A stretch of 64,000 bases of DNA, from positions 662,883 through 726,882 of the forward strand of contig NW_020170407.1 of NCBI RefSeq assembly GCF_000524195.1. The letters are read 5' to 3'. The stretch's first letter is position 1, and each line of letters begins with the position of its first letter. The position numbers and the translations under genes were made by a program. This document shows, piece after piece, positions 50,465 to 61,492 of the stretch. The DNA is from Echinococcus granulosus (taxonomy: Eukaryota; Platyhelminthes; Cestoda; Cyclophyllidea; Taeniidae). Below the pieces are notes generated by a model, which saw only the letters and a list, made by a program, of their open reading frames with translations, made no database searches and was not told the origin of the DNA.

Positions 50465-52045
50465 ATGCGGCTTATGCAGTTTCCAGGGCTGTTTCTGTGT
50501 TTTGCCACTACTCTGCTCTTCTTTCTCCCCTCCATTCAATATGTGAATTCGCAAATACACCCACGAGGTCAATACCCATCCTCCTCCTCTATATCCTTCC
50601 CAACTTCGCCTCCGGAGTCAAGCTTTGAGAACAGTTTTGTCAGTGAGTACAACGTTTATGAAGCAAGAGAGACACATCCCGAAGCTCAGGTGACTTCTCC
50701 CTTTCCTCTCCATTCTCCATCTTTGTTAACACCGTCAATTCGAAAGAGGAAAATTCTCTCTCAAAGAGATGACATCTTGGAGAAGATTTTTCTGAACTAC
50801 AAAACTCATGAGAGACCCACGGAACAGCTGGATACTTCGACAATTGTTCAAGTTAATATAAAGATCCAATCTATCTTTTCAATCGATGTGCGAACCATGG
50901 ATTATTATGTGGATGCATTACTTCGACAAGCCTGGATTGACCCTCGTCTTGCATGGGATGAAATGCCTGAGCACAGAAATTTTACACAGCCTCTGGTTTC
51001 ACCCAAAATGAAGAACCAGCTTTGGCTTCCAGATCTCTTCTTCCGTAATGGCAAGGAAGGCTATCTGCATAAGATGACCCTTCCTAATTACCTTCTTCGT
51101 GTCTATCCCAATGGGCAAGTTCTGTATAGTCAAAAGATTACAATGAGATTCGCTTGTCAGATGGATTTGCAAACGTTCCCCATGGATGTTCAGGAATGCG
51201 ATATCAACATGGGCTCTTATGGGTACACACTATCAGAGCTGAAGTTTGTGTGGAGTGAGAAGTCTCCTATCGAATTGAACAAGGACATGCAGCTATCTGA
51301 GTTTAACACACCAAAAGCGTTTGCCACCTTCGATTGCACTTCTCAGGCTTCTACATCCACCGGCAACTATAGCTGTCTTTTAGCCAAATTCTCGATTGCT
51401 CGCCGACTAGGTTCGTATCTTGTAACCACGTATATTCCCAATGTTCTCATCATCATGGTTTCATGGTTGAGTTTTTGGGTTTCTGTCGACGCCGCCCCTG
51501 CACGTGTTCCACTCGGACTCATGTCACTCCTCGGTATCTTGACACAGGCCTCCTCTTTAGGCTCCAATCTTCCACGCGTCTCCTACATTAAGGCTATTGA
51601 TCTGTGGTTAATCTTCTCTATCATATTTGTGATCAGCGTCCTCGTAGAGTACGCTCTAGCTATCACATATTTACGGAAGACGAGAAGGGGTCAGTGGAAG
51701 ACGGATTTACGCGCAATCGTTCGCGAAGAACTGGCGCGATGGTGTTCAGCGTGCCAGCAAAAGGAGTTGGAGAGTATGCGGGCAGCTGGAGCGTCTGTGC
51801 CTAAGTATCAAGCGGACTACTATACCCAGATGGAGGCCATGATCGCCTTCCGTGGAGTGGTGGAACAGTACCGCAAACGACGCCTCGCTAGCGCTAGAAA
51901 AAACGGCGTTAACATAAAGATTAAGATTATCACCGGGGTCACAGAATCAGTCATCGATGCATACAGTCGGTTTCTCTTCCCTCTCTGTTACCTTGTCTAC
52001 AATGCCTGCTATTGGCTCTACTACCTCGTCCTTGTCAAGCAATGA
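50465..52045 (+). CDS. GluCl: Glutamate-gated chloride channel-like Cys-loop receptor subunit
   Basis: A complete 526-aa pentameric ligand-gated anion channel subunit encoded without introns. The ATG at 50465 gives a signal peptide (MRLMQFPGLFLCFATTLLFF). The ligand domain has LWLPDLFFRNGKEG (loop A region), the Cys-loop Cys231-Cys245 with 13 residues between, GSYGYT (loop B region) and a second pair Cys291-Cys304 as in glutamate and glycine-type channels. Four membrane helices follow: M1 about 316-341, M2 from the anion-selective PAR motif at 345-347, M3 about 377-403 and M4 about 504-524. A basic cytoplasmic loop of about 100 residues separates M3 and M4. It should conduct chloride and hyperpolarise neurons or muscle. 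Pore residues are unusual: 2' Pro349 and 6' Met353 instead of the common small or Thr residues. Glutamate as ligand is inferred from overall similarity. A glycine- or other amine-gated relative is possible. Confidence 0.9.
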   Translation: MRLMQFPGLFLCFATTLLFFLPSIQYVNSQIHPRGQYPSSSSISFPTSPPESSFENSFVSEYNVYEARETHPEAQVTSPFPLHSPSLLTPSIRKRKILSQRDDILEKIFLNYKTHERPTEQLDTSTIVQVNIKIQSIFSIDVRTMDYYVDALLRQAWIDPRLAWDEMPEHRNFTQPLVSPKMKNQLWLPDLFFRNGKEGYLHKMTLPNYLLRVYPNGQVLYSQKITMRFACQMDLQTFPMDVQECDINMGSYGYTLSELKFVWSEKSPIELNKDMQLSEFNTPKAFATFDCTSQASTSTGNYSCLLAKFSIARRLGSYLVTTYIPNVLIIMVSWLSFWVSVDAAPARVPLGLMSLLGILTQASSLGSNLPRVSYIKAIDLWLIFSIIFVISVLVEYALAITYLRKTRRGQWKTDLRAIVREELARWCSACQQKELESMRAAGASVPKYQADYYTQMEAMIAFRGVVEQYRKRRLASARKNGVNIKIKIITGVTESVIDAYSRFLFPLCYLVYNACYWLYYLVLVKQ

Positions 52046-53009
52046 AAATGTTGCCGCTTTGTTGTTGTCTTAGATTGGTTTGTTTACTGATTGTGAACTC
52101 AGCCCCTTTAGCAAATTCTCGAGTCCTCACATTGTGTATGCCCAAATATATTGTATTTGTATTTGTTAATATGTTAGATGTTGATTTCCTATTAACAAAG
52201 GGCTTTTTAGGATCCTACCTCCTATCCTTTTACTTTGATTTATTTTCATCACTTCCAAAAAATACATTCTTATGATTTTGAGGAAATACTGATAACCCTT
52301 AGATGGAAAACGCTTAAATGCGTACACAATTTCCATCTCATCCTTCGATCGCAAAGTGGCGCATTAATACGTTCTGACAGTTAGGCATCGAAACACAATC
52401 GGAAAAGCTTTTGCCATAAAGCGTTTTTTTAGAAGTTAGTTATATTGGTAAAACATTCTTCTGTTGACAGTTATTTAAAGGCCAAGTGATCGGTGCAGCA
52501 CATTAGTTTTGTAAAATTAACTGTAGGGAGTTTTGTCATGACTTGATAGGGATCGGGACCTAATTATTACTGTGATTTTTTGCTGTTGAAATCAGGTTTT
52601 GCTGTATTTTAACCAATATGAAATCATTAAGTGCTGTTTATTCCAGAGTGGTTGCACGAAAATGGAAGTCATTATTGGACCTCTTCCAGACCAAACTCGA
52701 GGCGATACAGTTGATGAAATACGGGACTATCATGTTGTTATTGCTCTATCAGATTTGAAGTTGAATACCAAATACGACATTTTCAATCCTTGCATGTTAA
52801 AGCTAAATTTCTGTTAGTGGACGCCGCGAACTCAACGACTCTAAGTTTTCACGATAAATTTCCAGCCAGGTATGTCAAATGTGTATCAAAATTACTTAGC
52901 TGGAGATCAAAATATTCGCTTTACGTGTTCATTGCCCATCTTTACTGTGCTAAGCCTTAGAATTTTGCTACGGAGGTGTTTAAACGTAAATCTGCTATTT
53001 TCTTTTAAG
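52046..53009. other. Downstream of GluCl, no gene placed
   Basis: AT-rich DNA. A possible exon begins after the acceptor tattccag near 52646, where one frame reads LLDLFQTKLEAIQLMKYG followed by a hydrophobic run, but no donor or family is clear. It could belong to the unidentified gene whose exons start at 53010. Confidence 0.3.
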
Positions 53010-53782
53010 ACCGTTTCCGTGATACACACGCAGTTGTTGCGGCCATTTCTGTCTACAAAGCAGCCAACAAGATACGTCACGCCATCTTATTGATCTTCAA
53101 TTTAACGACGCCTAGTCTCTTTTATGGTCAGACCCTCACTGAGGTCTCTTTGGTGCCTTTTCGACCCAATGGACGTGTAAGTTTATTTTATCGTGATTCG
53201 TATATGCTATATTATGTAGGAAGCTATCATGAGGCAAACATAGGATAAGGATTCTACAATGCTCATTTAACGCTTCAGCTAAATTATGTCCAGTTTCGTA
53301 ACTATTGTAGTGCCATGCATTTTATCAAAATAACCAAATGAGGGTGTTGGCCTCTATACGCTCTTGGTATGCAGTTAAATTCGCACATTATGTATTGAGA
53401 CCCAAGTACCTGAAATTACAATAAACGTAGTTCATCCAGCTTCACTCGAGGGGGAGGCTATTTATTATTGTGATCCTCGGAGGGGAAATAAACCCAAATG
53501 GAAAGTGACTCTAGTTGTTAGAATTGGCAAAACGTCAGGTTATAACACAAAAAGTAGTATCAAATGTCCGAACAGTGGCAGTAAATTAGTATCGAGAAGG
53601 CTCCAGTAAATCTAATTAATCACATTTTGTTTATCCTTTTGCATCGGCAGTTCAATGGACAGTGGGTCTGGAATCCTTCATTGGGCTTTTGGTATACTTC
53701 TCATTTTTGGGAAGCAAGGCAATCGAATTGCGCTGATTTAGTGGAACTGATGATTTCGACTTCGTCACTAAAAAATTTTTAA
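53010..53782 (+). CDS. Unidentified gene, two exon candidates
   Basis: Exon A 53010-53176 follows a cttttaag acceptor and ends CGT|gtaagt in phase 0. It encodes DTHAVVAAISVYKAANKIRH, a hydrophobic strand and then TLTEVSLVPFRPNGR. Exon B 53651-53782 follows a tcggcag acceptor and encodes FNGQWVWNPSLGFWYTSHFW, ending at TAA. The combination of good splice sites, matching phase and non-random peptide suggests a real gene. Exon A begins with two bases of a split codon, so at least one exon lies upstream. I do not recognise the family, and exon B may continue through an unseen donor. Confidence 0.4.
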
Positions 53783-56700
53783 GATATTTAAGTTCAGTAT
53801 GCCACCGCTTATCTTAACTATATTCTCCGAGCTATTCTGCCCCACTGCAATGGAGTTATCTGCGGAATCTTAACGATCAACTCGAGTACTATCTGGAAAG
53901 TGGTGCTGAATTATGATGTCTATATCTATTTAGTAATTATTTTAGTGTAAAACTGCCTTAAGAACATACATTCGTGGGTTAGCAAATTGGATTGTATCTA
54001 TCTTGATATAATCGTCGTAAGTCTAAAATAAGTACGACTTATAATGCAAAAAGTCAAATAATGTTAATTAGATTTAGCCAATTGAGCGACGATAGTCCGT
54101 TCAATTTGAATACATATTTGGATTTCTTAGGAATTAGTTCATTTGGAGCACTTCCTTCTGCTTTTCAATTTTTACCATATACGACTTAACACTACTGGTT
54201 TACTAGAGTAGCATTCTCACCATAGTATTTTATTCATTCATAATTTAGTATACCACCTCCTATTCCGAACTTTCAGTTGCGCAGCCTCTCTCAATCCTCG
54301 AAATAATGTGAATCATGACTTTTCAAGAGTAAATTAGGTGCCTTAACGTAGGTTGCACTTCTAAAAGTGGCAACTCTGTTCGAGTCGGGGAAGAAACAAG
54401 AAATTGCATCATGCACCCGAGAATAAATGCAGTGGTTAGTGTCGTGCAGATGAGTGGCAATAAAAAACTTCTACTTCGAGTCGCTTTTCATTCGTTTATA
54501 ACACAAGTGTCTGTAATCTCGCAAAATTAAATATTTTCTTAGAATTACGTTCACCACCTCTACCTTGCAAATTCGGAATGAAACGTGTACCTAAAAGATT
54601 TTTGTGGCAGAATTTTGGTCTAAATTCCCACTTTGTGAAGGTATCGTTCGGGTTTTAAAATTGTTTTCACTAAATGTTTCGTTCGTGCAGCAAAGCCTGG
54701 AGAACTAACAGGTTTTTATTATAAAGTTCTATCCCACCACCTTGAGCTAATATGAGTTTAAGCATCGATGGATCCCAATTATCATAAAAAGTTTAGTATT
54801 TTGGCACAATTATCTTTGAATGAATAAGACTTGCAACAGGTTTCGCACGACCATTGCCTTTAGTGCTACATCATTGTACATGCAAAGGTGAATATGTGGA
54901 GAAAGTCGTAATACGTTTTATAATTTGAAAATGGATATATTAGGAAGAATACCTGTTTATTCAGTTTGTGAGCATAGCTGAAATGGTTTTTCTGCTGCCC
55001 TTTGCACAAAATATTCAAATTTTGGCGTTTTCAATAATGACAATATTCGAGACTAAGATAGTGGCTCATGTTTATGCTGTTCCATAACATTGTGTTTCCG
55101 ATCGGAGTGACTGGCAAACGTCCTGACCAAATTTTTTTACTAGTCTACTCATTATAAGTAAATCGTATGATTAAAATTGAATCGTAAACAAAAATTATTT
55201 TTTTTACAAGTGATCCTCGACTTTGCCAATGGCTAGTTACCACAGTATTGAATGATTGCGACAATAGCATAGTGACTAGTGTCCCATGAGTCAAAATCCC
55301 CAATAATTGCGATCTCCCAAGGTAAGTCCAGTTTGCAGATTTTTCATTAAAACAATATAGTCGTAATCACTTTCAGTTAAGTGATATGAATGAATAGTAA
55401 ACATAGAAGGCAGGCACTCTTATTTGTTAAAATTAATTCTTTAGATTTCGTGAGTTTTGCTGAAGCTAATCGGGGCTAAAGCGCTCACATGCTCTGAATC
55501 TGAACGCGAGAAATTAAACAAAGATCTTTATTTCCTCTAATTGAAAATATGAGCAGTGAAGCAGCTGATTGGGGGAAGTCCAACAAGATACTTCATTGGT
55601 CTATTTAATGATGTCAAAGAAGTGGAAATTCTTAGACCTTAAAATGCCACTCTGAGTTTTAGGCAAATTAAGTTATTTACAAGATTTTAGTAGGATAACT
55701 CTACAATTAGAGTTGCATGCATTTTGAATTAGATGCATGCGAGATGGCAGCACATCTAATTTGAATTTCTTTTACTACTGCATCAAACGACTAATTTCAC
55801 CCGCGGTTATCACGCAGCATTCATGATTACCAATCAATAGCTGCATTTAAATCGGCTTAAAAACGTTATTTAGAATGCAAACTTAAAGTACGGTATCTAA
55901 ATTCATTGAAACTAACATGATTAAGATGTGACAACTGAATTTCGGATAATTTACAAATCAAGAGTAAACAAAGTAAATGCAATCCTGACCTTACAATTTT
56001 TAACCAGGAATGGAGAAGATATGCAGTTTTAAACATCCTGTTTTCCTGATAATAGGAGTTTTTAACAAAATCCTTTTTAATCGGATGCATTGAGTTTAAA
56101 AGCGCGGGCGTTTGTAACAATCAACTAAGTAATAGTTGTAATATCGTAATAGTCCGAAAAAAATTATTTGCCTTTTGTTCGTTCTAAATCAATGCAGTCT
56201 ATGTCCTTCAAATAGTGCACTTAGTGGAAGTCTAGACTCATCATCAGAATGCTTACATATGGGGCAGATAATTTTCACGTGTGGTATTCTGATCGTAAAC
56301 CACTGTGCACATCGCGCACTTAATGTAACACACGTCCAATGCCCCTTCGCGAAATTGTAGTCACCTGAGTAGTTTATTTTTTTACAAAATGGAGGCGAAA
56401 CATCAATTTCGGCCGTAAAGTGACAAGATAAACAGTGAATTTGGGTCTCTTATGCGATTTTTTTGATAAATTTTGCTGCTTTTTTAATGTTAGAAGCACG
56501 TACAACACTATGTAGATTGTAGAGGGAAATAAGATATTTTTGGGGTTACCAAAAAATGAATAAACCTACTTCTATTGAGTTATAGACTAAATTGACAGTG
56601 ACCTCCCGGTTTATCGAAAGTACATGCTAGGCCATAACACCGTATCCATTGTTTTTGGCTGTTTAACATTCACCTAAACGCTTGGGACCTTCCAGCATTT

Positions 56701-59700
56701 TCTTGGTATTTGTATAGATTTTATGAGATTTTCCTTCGCGACCATAATCTTGTTTTAGTGTTTATTGAATTTGAAGAGAAGGTAAACCAATTACCGATAA
56801 GAAACATGAAGTCGCTTCAAACAATAACTGGTAAAGTACTTAACAGATGCAAAGTAAATCTAAAGTGATTTGTCCGCTCCTGTGATAACATTGTGAATTA
56901 GCAAACCGCGAACCAGGACAACACCAGTCCTCAACGGGATTTACAAAAACTGCTAGAAGTCTCCTAGCCGTGGTTGCAGGCTTTGACTGCGTGTTATTGT
57001 GGCAGGAAATATACTAAAAAGAATGGTGCTGTAGTATACTCCTGATTAGTTGACTTGGAATTTCATTCAGTATTGAACAATTTTCCATCCTCCAAAATCA
57101 TGATTGCTTGTTTTTCACTAAATAAGAATTGTTTCAAGACGTTGTAGTATTGCAAAAAGCCAACTTTTACTTGCGGCTCTACTAAAACTTCAAATGCGTT
57201 TTTTTTTTGGCAGCTTAAACCACAAATTTTGCTAAAGTTCCTTGGAATCATATAAATTGGTGTAAGATAGTAATACGATAGCAGGAGATTTACCGGATCC
57301 CGGAATCCTGGCGCAAAATCCCATAATTTGATTACCATCTTTGACGTATGGAGAACAAGAACATTGCGGTACGAGCTAACCATTGTCAAAGGTGAAGATG
57401 ACACCTCTCGCTTTCACTGCAAACTCGGAAAAGGGAAAATTGTGCTGACTCACGCTGCTTGGGTGGTTAGACTGCCTTTTTATTGGCATGCTTGCTGTGC
57501 AGGCATAACTCGGAAAGGATATAAACTAAGCATTGACCTTGCCAGGTTAAGCAATAGCTCGAATTAAGCGCCGGTCTGTTGAATACTCATGGAATTGCCT
57601 GTACGTTCGAGGGGGCTCGATTTTGTCGTCATGATATGTTAGGCAAATTAAGGGCCAGCTGCTAGGCCAGATAAATTTTCAATGTACATCGACATTGATT
57701 TGTGGTTGGTCTGGTTGTCTATTTCACTTCTGCGGTTACTCCAAAGTGGAACAATCATGCAAGAAGTTAGAGAATTAGGCTGCTTTGAATTCTGTGGTAG
57801 GTTCTTTTAAAATTAGATGCCTGGATTGTTTTGAGGGACTTTGAGTAGAATTTTCGACGTTTACATCTTAAAACGCTTTTGCTAGTTATGTATTAATTTA
57901 ATGATTATAAAAAACCCAATTGATTAAACGAATACTGTATTAAATCTCAAGCAAGGAAAAGTGTATTTGAGCAATTGATAGTAGAGCCTTGTCACAATAA
58001 TCAAATCCCATTTATCTCTCGCCTCAGCGAAGAATACTGAAAAGCGTAGTGATGAAGTTGCAAAAGGCATTTTTCATAACATCGTTAGTGCGTATTGAAT
58101 AGTTTTATAGCTTGTAAAGGCCTAAAAGACTTAGCTGTTGGTTCGTACTTATGCTTATCTGTCTTTGTTGTTGAATATAGTGAATTCAGAAAGTGTACTA
58201 TTTATCTTATTCCAACCAGACTTTTTTCTAGTTAATGGCAAAACTCATAGATAAATCTCTACCATTGCGCAAGAAGCTTTATTTTTTTTATCACAATGTT
58301 TTCTTCCAAAGTGTTGATGAGTAGTGAATTCAAAAGTTAATCACTAGAACTAGTTCACAAAGACAAAAATAACAGTTAAGGAAGGTATTGAAGAGCTAAG
58401 CTATCCGTGCCCTTGTTCAGAACGATATTGAATTCAGTGCGTTGGGTGGTGGCTAAGCAGCTACTCCGGAAGTACTATTGAGGGGATCTAGACGTTTTCG
58501 TTCCAGGACATGGTAAATTATCATGAAAAGTTGGAAACTGCAAAAAGGAGAGTTATTGTAGTGTATGCGGTTATGAGTTTTCAAGGTAAAACTTACATGG
58601 AGCACTTTGGTCTGGAACAATAAATTTAACTGGGGAGATTAATTATAAAATAATCTGTTTATTTGACGTAGTATATGATAAACAATTGAAAGCTTCAAAA
58701 AATTCGCTGGCTTGCGGTGGGTTAATTTATAGGAGAATCGGTGTTATTAGACAGTCTCAAAAACAAATTTTATCTTACGTTTGCATGTGACTAGCAATCT
58801 TTTTATTATATTTATGATAACTCTATTCATATTTTGACGCATACAACGGGTTAATGATCCTCAGGGCTCAAGATCACTACTTGATTCAACTTGCCTTTCT
58901 GTATATTATGAACAGTTCGTTTATGCAACAGTCTAGTAAAATTGTGAATTGTTCACAAAGACGCTATTTCGTAGCACAACAAAGCATTTCGAATTTTTGC
59001 CACCCGGATTCAATTTTATAACACCCTAGTTACCTCAGTGTGGTGTCTTCTTCAGTAGGGTAAACCAAAACTCGTTTTATAATAGTTTCATGACATTTTT
59101 ATTTTTTGTCTTCACTGCCAATGCACAAAACTGATTAAGGTCACAACATACCAAATATCATTTCACCTAATCACATTGCCTTTTAATATTCTTGAACTCT
59201 AGATTTTTGCGTGATAAATAGCAATTAAGCCGACTAGGTCGTCTCAAGGCCTTAATTCAAGCAGTAGCATTTCAGAAATTGGTTAGTAAGTGAAATTTTA
59301 GTCCAAAATTTTCTTTTCTTTTGGGTCTGTTTCAGCCATACATACACGTTTATAATTCAAAGAAAATGGAGCACTATGATTAAATTTTGGCAGCATCTTA
59401 TAGCAATACCAACATTGATAGCAAGTTTTAGACTCGAAGTTTTTCAGCTCATTGCTTTGGAATCTGGTGCTGAAATTTGCACTTCCCTGAAATGTAAATG
59501 GTAAAAAAGCAAATTGGAAATTACGTATTACATCACAGTAAAAAACCCATTTTCAGATTCATTTCACAAATGCATTAGCATTTAGTGGGAAAACGCAGCA
59601 TTGTAAACAATTTAGAGCAAATTCCTTCTGACATCAATACGATAGCTGGCATCCCAGGGTGATACCATTAGAGAAATCTAACTTTTCACCTTTCCCCTAA

Positions 59701-59800
59701 TTTAGTTTAGAAAAGCACTTACTTGTCCCGTAAAAGAAAATAATCTCCCAGCACTAGTAGTTTTTTTCATTCATTAGTGATGGGTGGATGAGGAGGACAA
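53783..59800. other. 6-kb AT-rich stretch without a recognised gene
   Basis: Only short open frames are present, including a minus-strand frame at 57404-57063 with no recognisable domain. No repeats with clear boundaries and no RNA genes were recognised. Part of it will be 3' flank of the minus-strand prolyl 4-hydroxylase gene. Confidence 0.4.
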
Positions 59801-61492
59801 TTAGGAATCATTATACTCGTCCTGGGGATTGAAGGGCTCTCGTTGGAGCAAGCAGGGCCGGGAGAATTCCTGTCCAGCGGCGCGAATCCATTTGTTCATT
59901 ACCCACTTGCAGCCCACCAGCACTGGACAGGCTCCATGACGCGATCGCATGTCGCCATCACCACTGCGCAACAGATTATACCAAAAGACCAGCGAGCGAG
60001 CCACCGGTTTCACTACTGCTTTTGTTTTCGTAAACGCCGTCGCTCCACCCATCTTCACTGAGGTTAACTAGGTGAAAAACATGGTTGCGACAAATTAATA
60101 TCCCTTACGAAAAACGGCAATTTTGACTTTTCAGTTGGAATTTTTTCCTGCTACACGATTTATCCTACTCTAAAGGTAAGGTTTTTGGCACCAACAAATG
60201 GAAGCATATTCATAGCGTGATTTATTTTCGACATTAATTAATGGCGTTAAAGACCGACGTTCACTCGAACATATTTTAAACCAAAATGTGACTGCATATC
60301 AATATTTTTCTCCGTCTTGGTAAAACTTTTATTAGTAACGACATGAGCATATTTGTAGGCATTTTGGTTACTTGAAAAGTGCGTATCTTTAAAAAAGGGG
60401 AAAGTTTTCAAAAGCAACATGGCCAGTAGACCGTATACTAGTATCAAATGAGCTGTTTCACAAGCAAAAACTTCACGACCAGAACGAATAAAATTACTTA
60501 CTGCGCAAGTTAAATAATTGTGAACTTTTGAAATTGAATATTTTGACTTCATTTTATGGCTTTAATGCTTTCAAAAGGCATATTAAAATTAAGAAAATGA
60601 TTTCTATTTAATTAAGATTTATGGTAGATCTGTATTGTGTGAAAATTCGTTTGCCAAATTGTCTGCCTACCGATTCTTTTATTTTGTATTTCAATGCAGC
60701 AGATTGAGCCGTTATGATTATTTATTATCATTTTGCAATATTATCATAACATTAGAAACTTTTCACTTTGATTAAATTTTCAGCACAAAACACTTCGGGA
60801 AAACCCCCTCCATTAACGACAAACAAAAACTAGTAATTTTTTATTGCTGATTCAAAAAGTCCCGCTTTTACCCTATTATTTAAGGAGACAAGGCCATTTC
60901 AACTGTAATAATAAATGTAAATGGATAAACTACAACAACCTTATAGTTACGAGGTAATTTAATGTCAAAGTATTTAATATCATTGCAGTAGACTAGCAAT
61001 GTATTGCTGTTTACGAATTACGGCTAATGCTACATCAAAACTTCTTTAGAATGTTATCAGGGCGTTGTGATTAAAGGGTTAAAGAGTGCGTATATAAAAG
61101 TGTTCCATTCGCGTGATTAATCGGGAGTATTTCATTCAATCAATTCACGTCATTGGTGTTTTTACAACAAGATGTCAAAGCTTATTTGTGAAGTCCTTAA
61201 TATCAGTCTTATGCGAAAGTTTATTCAAAAATTGAGACCTAATTCCACCTGTTCAAAAAGTGTACAAGCCTATGCACTTCATTACGTTGCCGGGTCCCTC
61301 AAAATCTTGAGTGGTCAGTCTGGAGAACACAAGCGAGATTTGAGTAGTAGAGAATATATTTTAAAATTTTATTAAACCTTTTCCAGTTGTGCACTTTTCG
61401 GCCTTGGCATGTAAGCGACTCAAACTTACATAGATCATGGCGGTTGCGATGCGATTTCCATGAGCATTTTCATGCTCATCCGTTTCGAAGCG
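59801..61492 (-). CDS. P4HA: Collagen prolyl 4-hydroxylase alpha subunit, C-terminal exons (partial)
   Basis: Prolyl 4-hydroxylase hydroxylates proline in procollagen in the ER lumen, using Fe(II), 2-oxoglutarate and ascorbate. It works as a tetramer of catalytic alpha subunits with protein disulfide isomerase. Two minus-strand exons join in phase 0: 61492-61430 (RFETDEHENAHGNRIATAMI) and 60067-59801 (LTSVKMGGATAFTKTKAVVK, then FWYNLLRSGDGDMRSRHGAC, PVLVGCKWVMNKW, GQEFSRPC). GNRIAT, GGATAF and FWYNL are hallmarks of the catalytic double-stranded beta-helix. The distal iron-binding His (RHGAC) and the 2-oxoglutarate-binding Lys (VGCKW) are both present, ten residues apart as in the human enzyme. 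The HxD iron motif and all upstream domains should lie to the right and were not found, so the gene probably runs past the window edge. The 17-residue tail after RPC has no ER retention signal, as expected for alpha subunits. Confidence 0.9.
61091..61375 (+). CDS. Possible short gene with TATA box, 67 codons
   Basis: Inside the P4HA intron but on the opposite strand, TATATAAAAG at 61091 precedes an ATG at 61172 that opens a frame of 67 codons to 61375. The peptide (MSKLICEVLNISLMRK and onwards) is polar and matches no family known to me. The promoter-like spacing is the only real argument, and chance is quite possible. Confidence 0.2.

Noticed and set aside
57063..57404. 113-codon minus-strand ORF
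   Set aside because: No domain and no splice context. An ORF of this length is expected by chance in 64 kb on six frames.
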